Source of the DNA: Tannerella sp.
GTDB taxonomy: Bacteria > Bacteroidota > Bacteroidia > Bacteroidales > Tannerellaceae
Length of the DNA: 13,213 nucleotides
Assembly (NCBI GenBank): GCA_031267485.1
Contig: JAIRYY010000016.1
Span: 1 to 13,213 of the forward strand
Reading direction: 5' to 3'
This document shows, one piece after another, positions 1-6,055 of this stretch (position 1 is its first letter; the number at the start of each line of letters is the position of its first letter). The notes under the pieces are model-generated. The model saw only the letters and a list, made by a program, of their open reading frames with translations. It was not told the DNA's origin and did no database searches. Made by a program: the position numbers and the translations under genes.

Positions 1-58
1 ATAAAAAGAGTTTCATTATTCATTATTACAATATTATTTATCGGGTAGACCGGTAAAC

Positions 59-97
59 AAAAAAGCAGCTATCGTGAGATACCTGCTTTTTTCGTTT
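59..97. terminator. Rho-independent terminator, possibly bidirectional
   Basis: AAAAAAGCAG at 59-68 pairs perfectly with CTGCTTTTTT at 83-92. Inside it, TATC (70-73) pairs with GATA (78-81) around a GTGA loop after one C·C mismatch. T-rich sequence follows on the plus strand and A-runs precede it, so it could stop transcription from either side. Short open frames ending at TAG 46-48 or TAA 54-56 could be the 3' tip of a gene lying to the left of the window, but 15-17 codons are too few to name it. Confidence 0.8.
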
Positions 98-124
98 TTA
101 AACACCCATGCAATGATACATGGC

Positions 125-130
125 GGGGTA
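125..130. repeat. Left copy of putative target-site duplication
   Basis: GGGGTA abuts the left TIR and recurs at 836-841 abutting the right TIR. A shared direct repeat CGGGGTAGGG (124-133 and 835-844) overlaps the TIR tips, so the true duplication may be 6 bp (34-bp TIR) or 8 bp (33-bp TIR). Confidence 0.65.
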
Positions 131-164
131 GGGATCACCTGCAAAAACCTGTGTTCAAGCAAAA
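131..164 (+). repeat. Left terminal inverted repeat
   Basis: Begins GGGATCACCTGC and ends CAAGCAAAA. All 34 bases are the exact reverse complement of 802-835. Read outward it encodes FCLNTGFCR and a stop, so the long minus-strand frame that crosses the array terminates inside this repeat (TGA at 137-135). Confidence 0.95.
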
Positions 165-252
165 TTTTAATTTTGTATTCCTTCTTTTAACGCAGCATGT
201 CAAAAGGCGCGTAGCGCCAAAATCTTTATTGCCGTAGTCTACGGCCGTACCG

Positions 253-697
253 CAGCCCTGCAAAGTACTTTCGGCGCGTGCCGAAAGCGCCGCGCAGCCC
301 TGCAAAGTACTTTCGGCGCGTTCTGAAAGCGTCGTGCAGCCCTGCAAAGTACTTTCGGCGCATTCCGAAAGCGTCGTACAGCCCTGCAAAGTACTTTCGG
401 CGCGCACCGAAAGCGCCGCGCAGCCCTGCAAAGTACTTTCGGCACGCGCCGAAAGCGTCGTGCAGCCCTGCAAAGTACTTTCTGAGCGTTCTGAAAGCGT
501 CGCGCACCCCTGCAAAGTACTTTCGGCGCGCGCCGAAAGCGTCGTGCAGCCCTGCAAAGTGCTTTCGGCACGTTCTGAAAGCGTCGTGCAGCCCTGCAAA
601 GTACTTTCTGAGCGTTCTGAAAGCGTCGTGCAGCCCTGCAAAATACTTTCTGAGCGTTCCGAAAGCGTTTTGCACCCATGCAAAGCGCTTTCCGGAC
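253..697. repeat. 42-bp tandem repeat array, ten full units plus a partial eleventh
   Basis: Units start at 253, 295, 337, 379, 421, 463, 505, 547, 589 and 631, with a degenerate partial unit at 673-697. The period is exactly 42 with no indels. Each unit begins CAGCCCTGCAAAGTACTTTC and ends near GAAAGCGTCGTG. Three dyads sit in each unit: GCAG-CC-CTGC, AAAGTACTTT, and CTTTCGGC-(4)-GCCGAAAG. Variation is concentrated in the middle of the third dyad (GGC or TGA on one side; GCC, TCT, TCC or ACC on the other), while the flanks are almost fixed. Because 42 is divisible by three and the units lack stops, several frames stay open on both strands with 14-residue repeats such as LSERSES. I regard those frames as by-products rather than genes. 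Confidence 0.95.
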
Positions 698-801
698 TTA
701 CGCCGGCGCGGACTTACAGTCCGAGTCTTTCTGCCGTATTACCGGCTTGAACGGTACGGACTGCACAAGCCCGCACCGGCGGCTAACACGTTACGCGAAT
801 G

Positions 802-835
802 TTTTGCTTGAACACAGGTTTTTGCAGGTGATCCC
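802..835 (-). repeat. Right terminal inverted repeat
   Basis: Starts TTTTGCTTGAAC and ends AGGTGATCCC, a perfect reverse complement of 131-164. The match stops at the inner base (165 against 801), so the arm is exactly 34 bp. Confidence 0.95.
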
Positions 836-841
836 GGGGTA
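836..841. repeat. Right copy of putative target-site duplication
   Basis: GGGGTA directly follows the right TIR and matches 125-130. Confidence 0.65.
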
Positions 842-1300
842 GGGCAGCCGAACAGATCGTGGCGCAGGAACGGAACGCCTTATCGTTTGATGCGGGAGCG
901 AAACGCAATTACCGGGTGCGCACCAAACAGGGCAGGGTTTGCCGGGTCACATCTGCCACTTACCCACACACAATGTTTTTTTACGGCATACAGTAAAAAA
1001 AATGATTTTGGGAACACCGAAAATGAAATACACTCCTTACCCCGTCATTGCGAGGAGGAACGACGAAGCAATCCAGTTCCTGTCAGGTATTTCCGGATTG
1101 CTTCACTTCGTTCGTAATGACGGAACAGGGCTTTTGAGACGCCCCTACATGCTCCCCGTTGAAGTCAAAAGTTTGAAATCACGGCGCCGGTTTATGGATG
1201 AAACCGTGCACGACACGGCCATTCGTATATGGACGGGAAAATACGGTATTTCTCTGTGATTCCCGCGCTGCCGGATATTTTGAAAAAGGGATAAAAAAAA
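842..1300. other. Intergenic region without a supported gene; weak coding-like remnant
   Basis: Short overlapping frames exist here but none looks like a real gene. A frame from about 844 to the TAA at 994-996 reads AAEQIVAQERNALSFDAG... and has somewhat gene-like composition, but it has no start. Upstream, beyond the mobile element, its frame would run through the terminator at 59-97. It may be an old gene fragment or chance. An 80-bp palindromic repeat occupies 1043-1122. An imperfect dyad (CGGGAA at 1234-1239 with TTCCCG at 1260-1265, around AAATACGGTATTT) lies downstream of metK. It could help end metK transcripts, but no T-tract follows it. Confidence 0.5.
1043..1122. repeat. 80-bp palindromic dispersed repeat (CGTCATTGCGAG type)
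   Basis: Left arm CGTCATTGCGAGGAGGAACG... (1043-1074) pairs with right arm GGATTGCTTCAC...CGTAATGACG (1095-1122), giving a long imperfect hairpin with a loop of about 20 bases. I recognise the core CGTCATTGCGAG...CGAAGCAATCC as a repeat met in intergenic DNA of many unrelated bacteria. In one frame it translates as VIARRNDEAI, a common spurious peptide in databases. No flanking duplication is evident. Its function is unknown to me; it behaves like a small palindromic mobile or REP-like sequence. Confidence 0.8.
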
Positions 1301-2587
1301 CTATAATCCGAACGCTTCTTTTATCCGGTCTGCATAGTCGAGTTTCTCCCAGGTGAATAATTCCACTTCGCAGGAAACCGGATCACTGTAACGCGACGGG
1401 AAAATTTTCTTTACCAATGCCGGCGTGCGTCCCATGTGACCGTAAGAAGCCGTTTCGAGGTAGATCGGGTTGCGCAGTTTAAGTCTTTCTTCAATCGCTT
1501 TGGGGCGCATATCGAACAGATCGGCAATTTTCAGGGCAATCTCGCCGTCGCTTATGTTTACGTTGGAGCGTCCGAATGTGTTGACAAAAATATTCATGGG
1601 CCTGGCGACGCCGATGGCGTACGATACCTGGACAAGTATCTCGTCCGCCACGCCTGCCGCAACCAGGTTCTTGGCTATATGACGGGCGGCGTATGCGGCC
1701 GAACGGTCTACTTTGGAGGGGTCTTTCCCCGAAAAGGCGCCGCCGCCGTGCGCGCCCTTGCCGCCGTAGGTATCCACAATAATCTTGCGTCCCGTAAGGC
1801 CCGTATCGCCATGAGGCCCGCCAATCACAAATTTGCCGGTAGGATTGACGTAATACGTAATCCGGTCATCAAACAACGCCTGCACCTTGGCGGGATATTG
1901 CGCTTTCACACGCGGAATGAGAATCGCTTTCATGTCCTCCGCTATCCTGAGTTGCATCCGCTTATCCGCCTCCTCCTGCGACAGGCCGTTCCCGGCCGCC
2001 ACAAATTCATCATGCTGCGTGGAGATGACGATCGTATCGATATGCAGGGGCGTTCCGCTGTCGTCATATTCAATCGTAACCTGGCTTTTTGCATCGGGAC
2101 GGAGATACGGCATTTTTTCAATTTCATTTTTACGTATGACGGCAAGCTCCTGCAGCAGACTGTGCGCCAGGTCTAATGCCAGCGGCATATAATTATCCGT
2201 CTCGTTCGTTGCGTAACCGAACATCATCCCCTGGTCGCCCGCGCCCTGGTCATACGGGTCCTGCCGTTCAACGCCGCGGTTGATATCCGGGCTTTGTTCA
2301 TGAATGGCGGAAAGCAGGCCGCACGATTTTGCTTCAAACTGATATTCGCTCTTCGTATAACCGATCTGCCCGATTACGCGGCGCACAACATCCTGCACGT
2401 CTATGTACGCGCTTGATTTCACTTCGCCGGCAACAACTACCTGACCGGTAGTAACCAATGTTTCGCAGGCGACTTTCGAATTTCTGTCCTGAGCCAGGAA
2501 CTCGTCCAGTAAAGCATCCGATATCTGATCGGCTACTTTGTCGGGGTGTCCTTCCGACACCGATTCTGATGTAAATAAATAACTCAT
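1301..2587 (-). CDS. metK: S-adenosylmethionine synthetase (methionine adenosyltransferase)
   Basis: A cytosolic enzyme that makes S-adenosylmethionine from methionine and ATP, releasing phosphate and pyrophosphate. The 428 residues carry the family landmarks in order: [13 protein letters not shown] at 13-25 (N-terminal catalytic and metal region), [14 protein letters not shown] at about 113-126, and [19 protein letters not shown] at about 282-300 (the glycine-rich loop with catalytic Lys and Asp). It is longer than the roughly 384-residue E. coli enzyme, as I recall is usual in Bacteroidota. The ATG at 2587-2585 gives the canonical start [17 protein letters not shown]. It is separated from the upstream hydrolase gene by about 200 bases holding a promoter box and a SAM-II-like aptamer, so it is probably a single-gene transcript feedback-regulated by its product. 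Confidence 0.98.
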   Translation of the reverse strand: MSYLFTSESVSEGHPDKVADQISDALLDEFLAQDRNSKVACETLVTTGQVVVAGEVKSSAYIDVQDVVRRVIGQIGYTKSEYQFEAKSCGLLSAIHEQSPDINRGVERQDPYDQGAGDQGMMFGYATNETDNYMPLALDLAHSLLQELAVIRKNEIEKMPYLRPDAKSQVTIEYDDSGTPLHIDTIVISTQHDEFVAAGNGLSQEEADKRMQLRIAEDMKAILIPRVKAQYPAKVQALFDDRITYYVNPTGKFVIGGPHGDTGLTGRKIIVDTYGGKGAHGGGAFSGKDPSKVDRSAAYAARHIAKNLVAAGVADEILVQVSYAIGVARPMNIFVNTFGRSNVNISDGEIALKIADLFDMRPKAIEERLKLRNPIYLETASYGHMGRTPALVKKIFPSRYSDPVSCEVELFTWEKLDYADRIKEAFGL

Positions 2588-2676
2588 TACCTTAATAATT
2601 TATGAAGTTAAACATATAAGTAATGAATCAACGTTGGGGGGAGTTGATGCCGAACGGCAAGAAAAAGGGAATCAGT

Positions 2677-2729
2677 TTTATTTTAGCATTTTTTCCTGTG
2701 GTTGCAAGCAGTACAAATCTGTCCACGTC
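2677..2729 (-). ncRNA. SAM-II type riboswitch aptamer in the metK leader
   Basis: Read on the minus strand the leader has GTGG (2726-2723), then AGATTTG, then GCTTGCAA, then CCAC (2701-2698), an A-rich stretch, and TGCTAAAA ending near 2681. This order (P1 strand, GAUUUG, GCUUGCA, P1 partner, A-rich loop, GCUAAA) is the SAM-II pseudoknot pattern I know from metA and metX leaders of alphaproteobacteria and from Bacteroidota. The gene behind it makes SAM, which fits feedback repression. About 90 bases separate the aptamer from the start codon. They include GCCGAACGGC at 2649-2658 and an ATCAAC/GTTGAT stem around a C-rich loop, which may form the expression platform. Aptamer identity is by motif recall, not by a covariance search. 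Confidence 0.85.
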
Positions 2730-2739
2730 AATTCAGCCG

Positions 2740-2747
2740 CAAAGTTA
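2740..2747 (-). promoter_or_regulatory. Bacteroidota -7 promoter box for metK (TAACTTTG)
   Basis: The minus strand reads TAACTTTG, matching TAnnTTTG. It lies just upstream of the riboswitch, so transcription would start about 10 bases before the aptamer and give a leader of about 150 nt. No clear TTTG -33 box is seen at the usual spacing. Confidence 0.6.
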
Positions 2748-2791
2748 TGAAAAATAACGATACGTTTCCTGTCCATTCGCGTTAATTATTG

Positions 2792-3691
2792 TTATTCGAT
2801 AAATCCCAGCGAACGCAGCCAATATTCCGCGCGTTCGGGCCACTCGTTCACAACGGCTTTCGTATCGCGCAGTCCGTAGCCATGTCCGCCCTTACTGTAA
2901 AGATGCATTGTGGCCGGCACGCCTGCTTCCTTCAGTGCATAATAATAGGAAAGGCTGCTGTTGATATGCGATTTGTCGTCTTCGGCCTGTACCAGCATGG
3001 TGGGAGGCGTCGCGGAAGACACTTTTATTTCCGGCGACAAAGCGCCGACCGTCTCTCCGCTAAGGTAAGCCGGATAGACAAGCAGGCAGAAGTTCGGGCG
3101 GCTGCTGTGACCGTCGCAGGCGTCGACCGCAGGATAAGTATGTTCCTGCGGATGATTGGACGCCATTGCCGACAGATGCGCACCTGCGGAAAACCCCATG
3201 ATACCAATCCGGGCGGGGTTAATATTCAACTCGCCGGCATGCGCCCTCACGTAACTGACCGCACGCTGTGCATCCTGCAGCGGCGCGGCATGTTTTTCCA
3301 GCCCCTCACGCCGGGGCACACGGTATTTGAGCAGGACGGCCGTTATGCCCAAATCGTTCAGCCAGTCACATATTTCCGTTCCCTCCAGGTCGTAGGCCAG
3401 AATATTGTATCCGCCTCCGGGACAGACGATCATGGCCGTACCGCACGCCAGTTCCTGAACCGGGTGATAGACGGTAATCGCCGGCTCGGTCACGTTGCCC
3501 ATTCTCTGTACGGTCTCCCCTCCTACCTTATTGCCGGTCACATCGACATTTTCAGCGGGCAAAGCGCCCTTTTCTCCGGGAGCGCCTCCGGGAAACAGGC
3601 GAATTGCTTCATCCTGTGAAAATGCGTTCATACTTACTGCACTCATCACGATAATAAAAATAAACAGGTGTTGTTTCATAGCCCTATACAT
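2792..3691 (-). CDS. Secreted alpha/beta-hydrolase, acetylxylan-esterase/BD-FAE-like
   Basis: A probable exported carbohydrate or carboxyl esterase of the alpha/beta-hydrolase fold. An N-terminal signal peptide (MKQHLFIFIIVMSAVSMNAFSQ) is followed by an oxyanion region CPGGGY at about 90-95, the nucleophile elbow GFSAG (Ser168), an acid region EDD at about 237-239, and the catalytic His270 in GGHGYG. The order and spacing fit the family that includes Bacteroidota xylan deacetylases, but substrate cannot be read from the sequence. The frame opens at 3691 (MYRAM). The fifth codon, ATG at 3679, starts a more typical signal peptide and has AGGG just upstream, so 3679 is an equally good or better start. 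It lies 7 bases behind the RNase G stop, so it is probably co-transcribed with rng. Confidence 0.85.
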   Translation of the reverse strand: MYRAMKQHLFIFIIVMSAVSMNAFSQDEAIRLFPGGAPGEKGALPAENVDVTGNKVGGETVQRMGNVTEPAITVYHPVQELACGTAMIVCPGGGYNILAYDLEGTEICDWLNDLGITAVLLKYRVPRREGLEKHAAPLQDAQRAVSYVRAHAGELNINPARIGIMGFSAGAHLSAMASNHPQEHTYPAVDACDGHSSRPNFCLLVYPAYLSGETVGALSPEIKVSSATPPTMLVQAEDDKSHINSSLSYYYALKEAGVPATMHLYSKGGHGYGLRDTKAVVNEWPERAEYWLRSLGFIE

Positions 3692-3698
3692 TCATAAA

Positions 3699-5273
3699 TT
3701 ACTTGATTTCCACTTTTTCATTCACTTCAAATTCATTCTTGTCCGCATCGTAGAATTTATATTCCAGAAAGCCAAGGCTCTGGTCCGGGATTATTTTCAT
3801 GTTCCGGCTGTATTTCCACCGCCATCGCCGCATGATCGAAACCAAACCTTTCGAGACATAGGCGTAGACATAAGGGTGAACATGGAGAATAAAACTTTTC
3901 ACATGCAGTTTATTCGTCAGGGTATCCAGTTTTTCCTCCAGTGTATCGGTAAACATAATCGACGGCCGCGCATGACCGGAGCCAAAGCAGGTCGGGCAGG
4001 TTTCCGAGGTATCGATATCCAGCACGGGCCGCACCCGCTGACGCGTTATTTGCATCAGTCCGAACTTGGTTAGCGGCAGTATGTTATGACGCGCGCGGTC
4101 GTTCGACATGACCGAGGTCATGTGTTCATACAGTTTCTGGCGGTTCGCAACGTCCGCCATGTCGATAAAGTCAACGACGATGATACCGCCCATATCCCTC
4201 AGCCGCAGCTGCCGGGCAAGTTCGTCCGCAGCCGCAAGATTGACGTTGTAGGAAGCCTCTTCCGGTTCATTTCCGTTTTTACCGGAACGGTTGCCGCTGT
4301 TTACATCCACCACATGCATGGCTTCGGTATGTTCGATGATCAGGTAGGCTCCGTATTTGAATGTAACCGTCCGCGCAAGCGACGATTTTATCTGTTTGGT
4401 AACGGCGAAATGGTCGAAAACAGGCAGTTCGCCGGTATAATGCACGACGATATCCTTTTGTTCCGGAGATATCAGCGAGACATAATCACGCACATTCCTA
4501 TATACATCCTCATTATTAATATAGATATGCGTGAACGTGGGATTCAGGACATCCCTCAGGAGGGCGACCATCCTGGATGTTTCCTCGTAGAAGAGCGAGG
4601 GCGCTTTTGCCTTATGCACTTTAAAAACGTTGTCGTCGAAGCGTTTCTGCAGGGTTTTCAGTTCATAGTCAAGTTCGGCGACCCGTTTTCCCTCGGACGA
4701 GGTTCTGACGATAACGCCGAAGTTTTTGGATTTGACGCTCTGAATCAACTGGCGCAGGCGTGCGCGCTCTTCATTCGATTTTATTTTGGAAGAGACGGAG
4801 ATTTTGTCGGAAAAAGGGATAAGTACGAGATAACGTCCGGCAAAAGACAACTCGGCGGTCAGCCGGGGGCCTTTGGTCGAAATAGGTTCTTTCGCTATCT
4901 GTACCAGCACTTCTTCGCCGGCCGTAAGCACGTCCGCAATCTTACCGTCTTTCGGCAGTTCCGGGAGAATCGACAGTTTGGAAAACTGCGTGTTTTTCCT
5001 GTCGCCGGAAAGTATCTTTTTCAAAAATTTCTGCTGCGTGTTGAAGTTGGCGCCAAGATCCTGATAATGGAGGAATCCCTCCTTCTTGTATCCAACGTCA
5101 ATGAACGCAGCGTTAAGCCCCGGAAGGATTTTTTTTACCCTTCCGAAATATATATCGCCGACGGCATACGATTCGTTGCGTGTTTCTTTCTGAAACTCGA
5201 CCAGAATCTTATCTTCCATCACCGCGATAGAGACTTCCTTAGATGTTACATCTACAATTATTTCACTTACCAC
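3699..5273 (-). CDS. rng: Ribonuclease G (RNase E/G family)
   Basis: A cytosolic endoribonuclease of rRNA maturation and mRNA decay. An S1-type RNA-binding region lies near the N-terminus (GDIYFGRVKKILPGLNAAF, FIDVGYKKEGFL). The DNase I-like catalytic core has the metal-binding aspartates in VVDVNSGNRSG and GGIIVVDFIDM. The CPTC zinc-link motif follows in ETCPTCFGSG. There is no long RNase E-type C-terminal scaffold. The open frame extends to a TTG at 5300 (MFIYIKK...), but the GTG at 5273-5271 gives MVSEIIVDVTSKEVSIAV, the N-terminus I expect from Bacteroidota relatives, and a 524-residue protein. No in-frame ATG exists nearby. The secreted hydrolase gene follows 7 bases after the stop; the micro-protein and HU genes lie upstream on the same strand. 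Confidence 0.93.
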   Translation of the reverse strand: MVSEIIVDVTSKEVSIAVMEDKILVEFQKETRNESYAVGDIYFGRVKKILPGLNAAFIDVGYKKEGFLHYQDLGANFNTQQKFLKKILSGDRKNTQFSKLSILPELPKDGKIADVLTAGEEVLVQIAKEPISTKGPRLTAELSFAGRYLVLIPFSDKISVSSKIKSNEERARLRQLIQSVKSKNFGVIVRTSSEGKRVAELDYELKTLQKRFDDNVFKVHKAKAPSLFYEETSRMVALLRDVLNPTFTHIYINNEDVYRNVRDYVSLISPEQKDIVVHYTGELPVFDHFAVTKQIKSSLARTVTFKYGAYLIIEHTEAMHVVDVNSGNRSGKNGNEPEEASYNVNLAAADELARQLRLRDMGGIIVVDFIDMADVANRQKLYEHMTSVMSNDRARHNILPLTKFGLMQITRQRVRPVLDIDTSETCPTCFGSGHARPSIMFTDTLEEKLDTLTNKLHVKSFILHVHPYVYAYVSKGLVSIMRRWRWKYSRNMKIIPDQSLGFLEYKFYDADKNEFEVNEKVEIK

Positions 5274-5300
5274 GTCTGATTTTTTTATATAGATAAACAA

Positions 5301-5341
5301 AAGAACAAACTTAAATCATCATCCTTATTAAGCTTGTTCTT
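5301..5341 (-). terminator. Hairpin between the micro-protein gene and rng, probable attenuator or terminator
   Basis: AAGAACAAACTTAA (5301-5314) pairs with TTAAGCTTGTTCTT (5328-5341) with a single mismatch. On the minus strand it is followed by TTTGTTTA, a weak U-tract, so it could partly end the HU transcript. The same arm contains TAAGTTTG (minus strand, 5313-5306), a possible -7 box for rng, so terminator and promoter would overlap. Confidence 0.5.
5306..5313 (-). promoter_or_regulatory. Candidate -7 box for rng (TAAGTTTG)
   Basis: The minus strand fits TAnnTTTG and is about 33 bases before the GTG start of rng. No convincing -33 box was seen, and the element sits within a hairpin arm, so confidence is low. 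Confidence 0.35.
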
Positions 5342-5359
5342 TCAATTCTTTTTTCAGAC

Positions 5360-5449
5360 TCATTTCTTTTTATGTCTGTTTTTCTTCAGCCTTTTCTTAC
5401 GCTTGTGCGTAGCCATCTTGTGTCTTTTTCTTTTCTTACCGCTCGGCAT
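5360..5449 (-). CDS. 29-residue basic protein, COX24/AURKAIP1 (mS38/bS22-like)
   Basis: ATG at 5449-5447 to TGA at 5362-5360 encodes MPSGKKRKRHKMATHKRKKR followed by LKKNRHKKK. More than half of its residues are Lys or Arg. I recognise this as the tiny Bacteroidota protein usually named AURKAIP1/COX24 domain-containing, whose K-M-x-x-H/R-K-R-x-K-x-x-K core resembles mitochondrial ribosomal protein mS38 and actinobacterial bS22. A role on the small ribosomal subunit is therefore likely, though inferred by family. It lies 24 bases after the HU stop on the same strand and is probably co-transcribed with HU. It is short enough to be missed by default gene finding. Confidence 0.9.
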   Translation of the reverse strand: MPSGKKRKRHKMATHKRKKRLKKNRHKKK

Positions 5450-5473
5450 AGCTATTTGTATTTAAGTTGTTCG

Positions 5474-5776
5474 TCATTTTTTCTTTTTAGATTTCTTCTT
5501 GTCGCTGGCGATTGCTTCCATGAAGACTTTCGCCGGTTTGAACGCCGGAATATTGTGTTCCGGTATCGTAATGGTCGTGTTACGGGAAATGTTACGGGCT
5601 TTTTTCTCTGCTCTTTTCTTCACAATGAAGCTCCCGAATCCCCTTAAATAAACATTTTCACCCTCATCCAGTGATTTCTTGATGGTGTCCATAAAGGAAG
5701 TTACAATGTTTAAAACTTCCGATTTCTCAATGCCCGTACTTTTTGATATCAGGCTAATAAGTTCTGCTTTAGTCAT
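5474..5776 (-). CDS. HU family DNA-binding protein
   Basis: A nucleoid-associated histone-like protein that bends and compacts DNA as a dimer. The 100 residues begin MTKAELISLISKSTGIEKSEV (the N-terminal helices). The beta-arm region includes VYLRGFGSFIVKKRAEKKARN, followed by NTTITIPEHNIPAFKPAK, matching the HU/IHF signature GFGSF...R..RN...G/P......P.F.P. The C-terminus has an extra lysine tail (DKKKSKKKK), making it about 10 residues longer than E. coli HU. Such tails may add nonspecific DNA affinity. It is the first gene of the minus-strand group, facing ssb across an AT-rich intergenic region, with a -7 box at 5824-5831. Confidence 0.96.
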   Translation of the reverse strand: MTKAELISLISKSTGIEKSEVLNIVTSFMDTIKKSLDEGENVYLRGFGSFIVKKRAEKKARNISRNTTITIPEHNIPAFKPAKVFMEAIASDKKKSKKKK

Positions 5777-5823
5777 GTTAAATAATTTATTAAATGAATA
5801 TTACGTTTCAATTTTTCGGACTG

Positions 5824-5831
5824 CAAATATA
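5824..5831 (-). promoter_or_regulatory. Bacteroidota -7 promoter box for HU (TATATTTG)
   Basis: The minus strand reads TATATTTG, fitting TAnnTTTG, about 50 bases before the HU start. A loose TTTTTCTG upstream could serve as the -33 region. Confidence 0.6.
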
Positions 5832-5989
5832 CTACTTTTCTATTACAGAAAAAAAAAATCCGCTTTTTTTTCCATAAAAATCGTTTTTTATTTTTTTTCC
5901 TTGTCTCAAATAATTACTTGATTAGGCATCCAGACAGCAAAATGGCCGTCACAGACGCTCTGACGGGCAATAAAAAAAAGATTGTAAAT
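5832..5989. other. AT-rich divergent intergenic region with a GC-rich dyad
   Basis: Long A and T runs at 5849-5900 separate the HU and ssb promoters. A dyad CCGTCA...TGACGG (5947-5966, inner CAGA/TCTG) stands out. It lacks a following T-tract on either strand, so it is more likely an operator or a repeat remnant than a terminator. No gene is seen. The frame opening at 5918 is an upstream extension of ssb with no conserved sequence. Confidence 0.4.
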
Positions 5990-6020
5990 TTTGAATACTC
6001 GAAAAAAAATTGTACGTTTG
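5990..6020 (+). promoter_or_regulatory. Bacteroidota promoter for the ssb operon (TTTG-N19-TACGTTTG)
   Basis: TTTG at 5990-5993 and TACGTTTG at 6013-6020 are separated by 19 bases, an almost ideal match to the phylum's -33/-7 consensus. The expected start is near 6027, giving a leader of about 30 nt before the ssb ATG at 6056. This also rules out the longer ssb frame from 5918. Confidence 0.8.
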
Positions 6021-6055
6021 TCCTTATTATTTATCACTTTTTTAACAGTAACATT

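Larger units (their letters stand above)
131..835. mobile_element. MITE-like non-autonomous element with 34-bp perfect TIRs and an internal 42-bp palindromic array
   Basis: The segment is bounded by perfect 34-bp inverted repeats (131-164 and 802-835). Just outside them GGGGTA occurs at 125-130 and 836-841, as expected of a 6-bp target-site duplication. If each TIR is taken as 33 bp, the duplication is 8 bp, CGGGGTAG. No transposase is encoded, so mobility would need an enzyme supplied elsewhere. The interior has a left arm with small hairpins (for example GGCGC-GTA-GCGCC at 206-218), a 42-bp tandem array from 253 to about 697, and a right arm with further dyads (for example CGGACT-TAC-AGTCCG at 709-723). 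Removing the element plus one duplication rejoins 130 to 842, giving a plausible empty site in intergenic DNA. Structure is directly seen; transposition is inferred. I do not recognise the family of the TIR. Confidence 0.75.

Noticed and set aside
253..697. CRISPR array
   Set aside because: Units are contiguous at a 42-bp period with no unique spacers, and no cas gene is near.
278..811. Repeat proteins encoded by the array on either strand
   Set aside because: Several frames on both strands are open at once for a simple arithmetic reason, with no start signal, signal peptide or recognised domain.
939..1259. Plus-strand gene of 106 codons
   Set aside because: It reads through the palindromic repeat (VIARRNDEAI peptide) and has no recognisable family; same for the frame at 887-1117.
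1436..2176. Long plus-strand frame opposite metK
   Set aside because: Shadow of the highly conserved metK; the same reasoning removes the frames opposite the hydrolase (2789-3619) and rng (4086-5279).
5372..5647. Plus-strand gene over the micro-protein and HU
   Set aside because: Antisense to two recognised genes and has low-complexity Phe/Leu/Ser content.
5947..5966. Terminator between HU and ssb
   Set aside because: The dyad has no T-tract on either strand and lies upstream of both divergent genes.
5918..6055. N-terminal extension of ssb
   Set aside because: Conserved sequence begins at the ATG at 6056 and a strong promoter lies within the extension.
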